Shown piece by piece: positions 6,120-6,131 of a stretch of DNA of 6,131 nt; within the stretch, counting starts at the first letter, position 1; each line of letters starts with the position of its first letter. A program made the position numbers and the translations under genes. Origin of the DNA: Verrucomicrobiota bacterium (GTDB lineage: Bacteria; Verrucomicrobiota; Verrucomicrobiia; Chthoniobacterales; JAFAMB01). The notes under the pieces were generated by a model, which had not been told where the DNA came from, did no database searches, and saw only the letters and a program-made list of their open reading frames with translations. The DNA lies in contig JAFAJU010000260.1 in assembly GCA_019236035.1 (NCBI GenBank), positions 1-6,131 of the forward strand, given 5' to 3'.

Positions 6120-6131
6120 GGAAAAGTTCAC
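6106..6131 (+). CDS. Start of a downstream ORF, truncated by the window edge (possible anti-sigma partner)
   Basis: An ATG at 6106 opens a frame reading MKTFEEKF that stays open to the window end. It overlaps the last 14 nt of the sigma gene in another frame, the arrangement usual for translationally coupled genes, and has no obvious Shine-Dalgarno of its own. Many ECF sigma genes are followed by their anti-sigma factor, so that is the first hypothesis. Only eight complete codons plus a partial ninth are visible, and no domain can be recognised. Confidence 0.45.

Overview
The window looks like chromosomal DNA of a moderately GC-rich, free-living bacterium. The proteins and the style of the intergenic repeats resemble Verrucomicrobiota from soil (Chthoniobacterales-like). 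That placement is inferred from general resemblance, not from a marker gene. No rRNA, tRNA, CRISPR array, transposase or phage gene is visible.

Layout. Positions 1-353 hold no gene. They carry two facing arrays of short GC-rich repeats with a core like GAACGCC(G/C)(G/A)G, separated by about 70-80 bp of unique, more AT-rich DNA. Positions 354-2879, minus strand, form a tight three-gene operon read right to left: a YjbQ/UPF0047 protein, a LuxE-like acyl-protein synthetase (ATGA overlap with yjbQ) and a LuxC-like acyl-CoA reductase (7 bp gap). Together LuxE and LuxC can activate an acyl group as an acyl-adenylate or thioester and reduce it to an aldehyde. No luciferase (LuxAB) or thioesterase (LuxD) gene is present, so the product is unknown and bioluminescence is not implied.

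A 74 bp divergent intergenic region (2880-2953), with a consensus TATAAT reading to the right, separates this operon from an unrecognised 165-aa plus-strand protein (2954-3451). Next comes a 258 bp intergenic gap that contains a nested palindromic element of about 175 bp (3481-3655) with perfect 20 bp ends.

Positions 3710 to the end form a plus-strand gene run: rlmN (radical-SAM 23S rRNA/tRNA adenine-C2 methyltransferase), an unrecognised acidic 212-aa protein 11 bp downstream, an ECF-type sigma factor 29 bp further on (using the TTG start preferred here), and the first codons of another ORF overlapping the sigma gene's end. That last position would suit a cognate anti-sigma or sigma-linked protein, but only nine codons are visible.

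The points most worth a second look are the LuxE/LuxC pair headed by yjbQ, the two non-coding repeat structures, and the unknown acidic protein placed between rlmN and the sigma factor.
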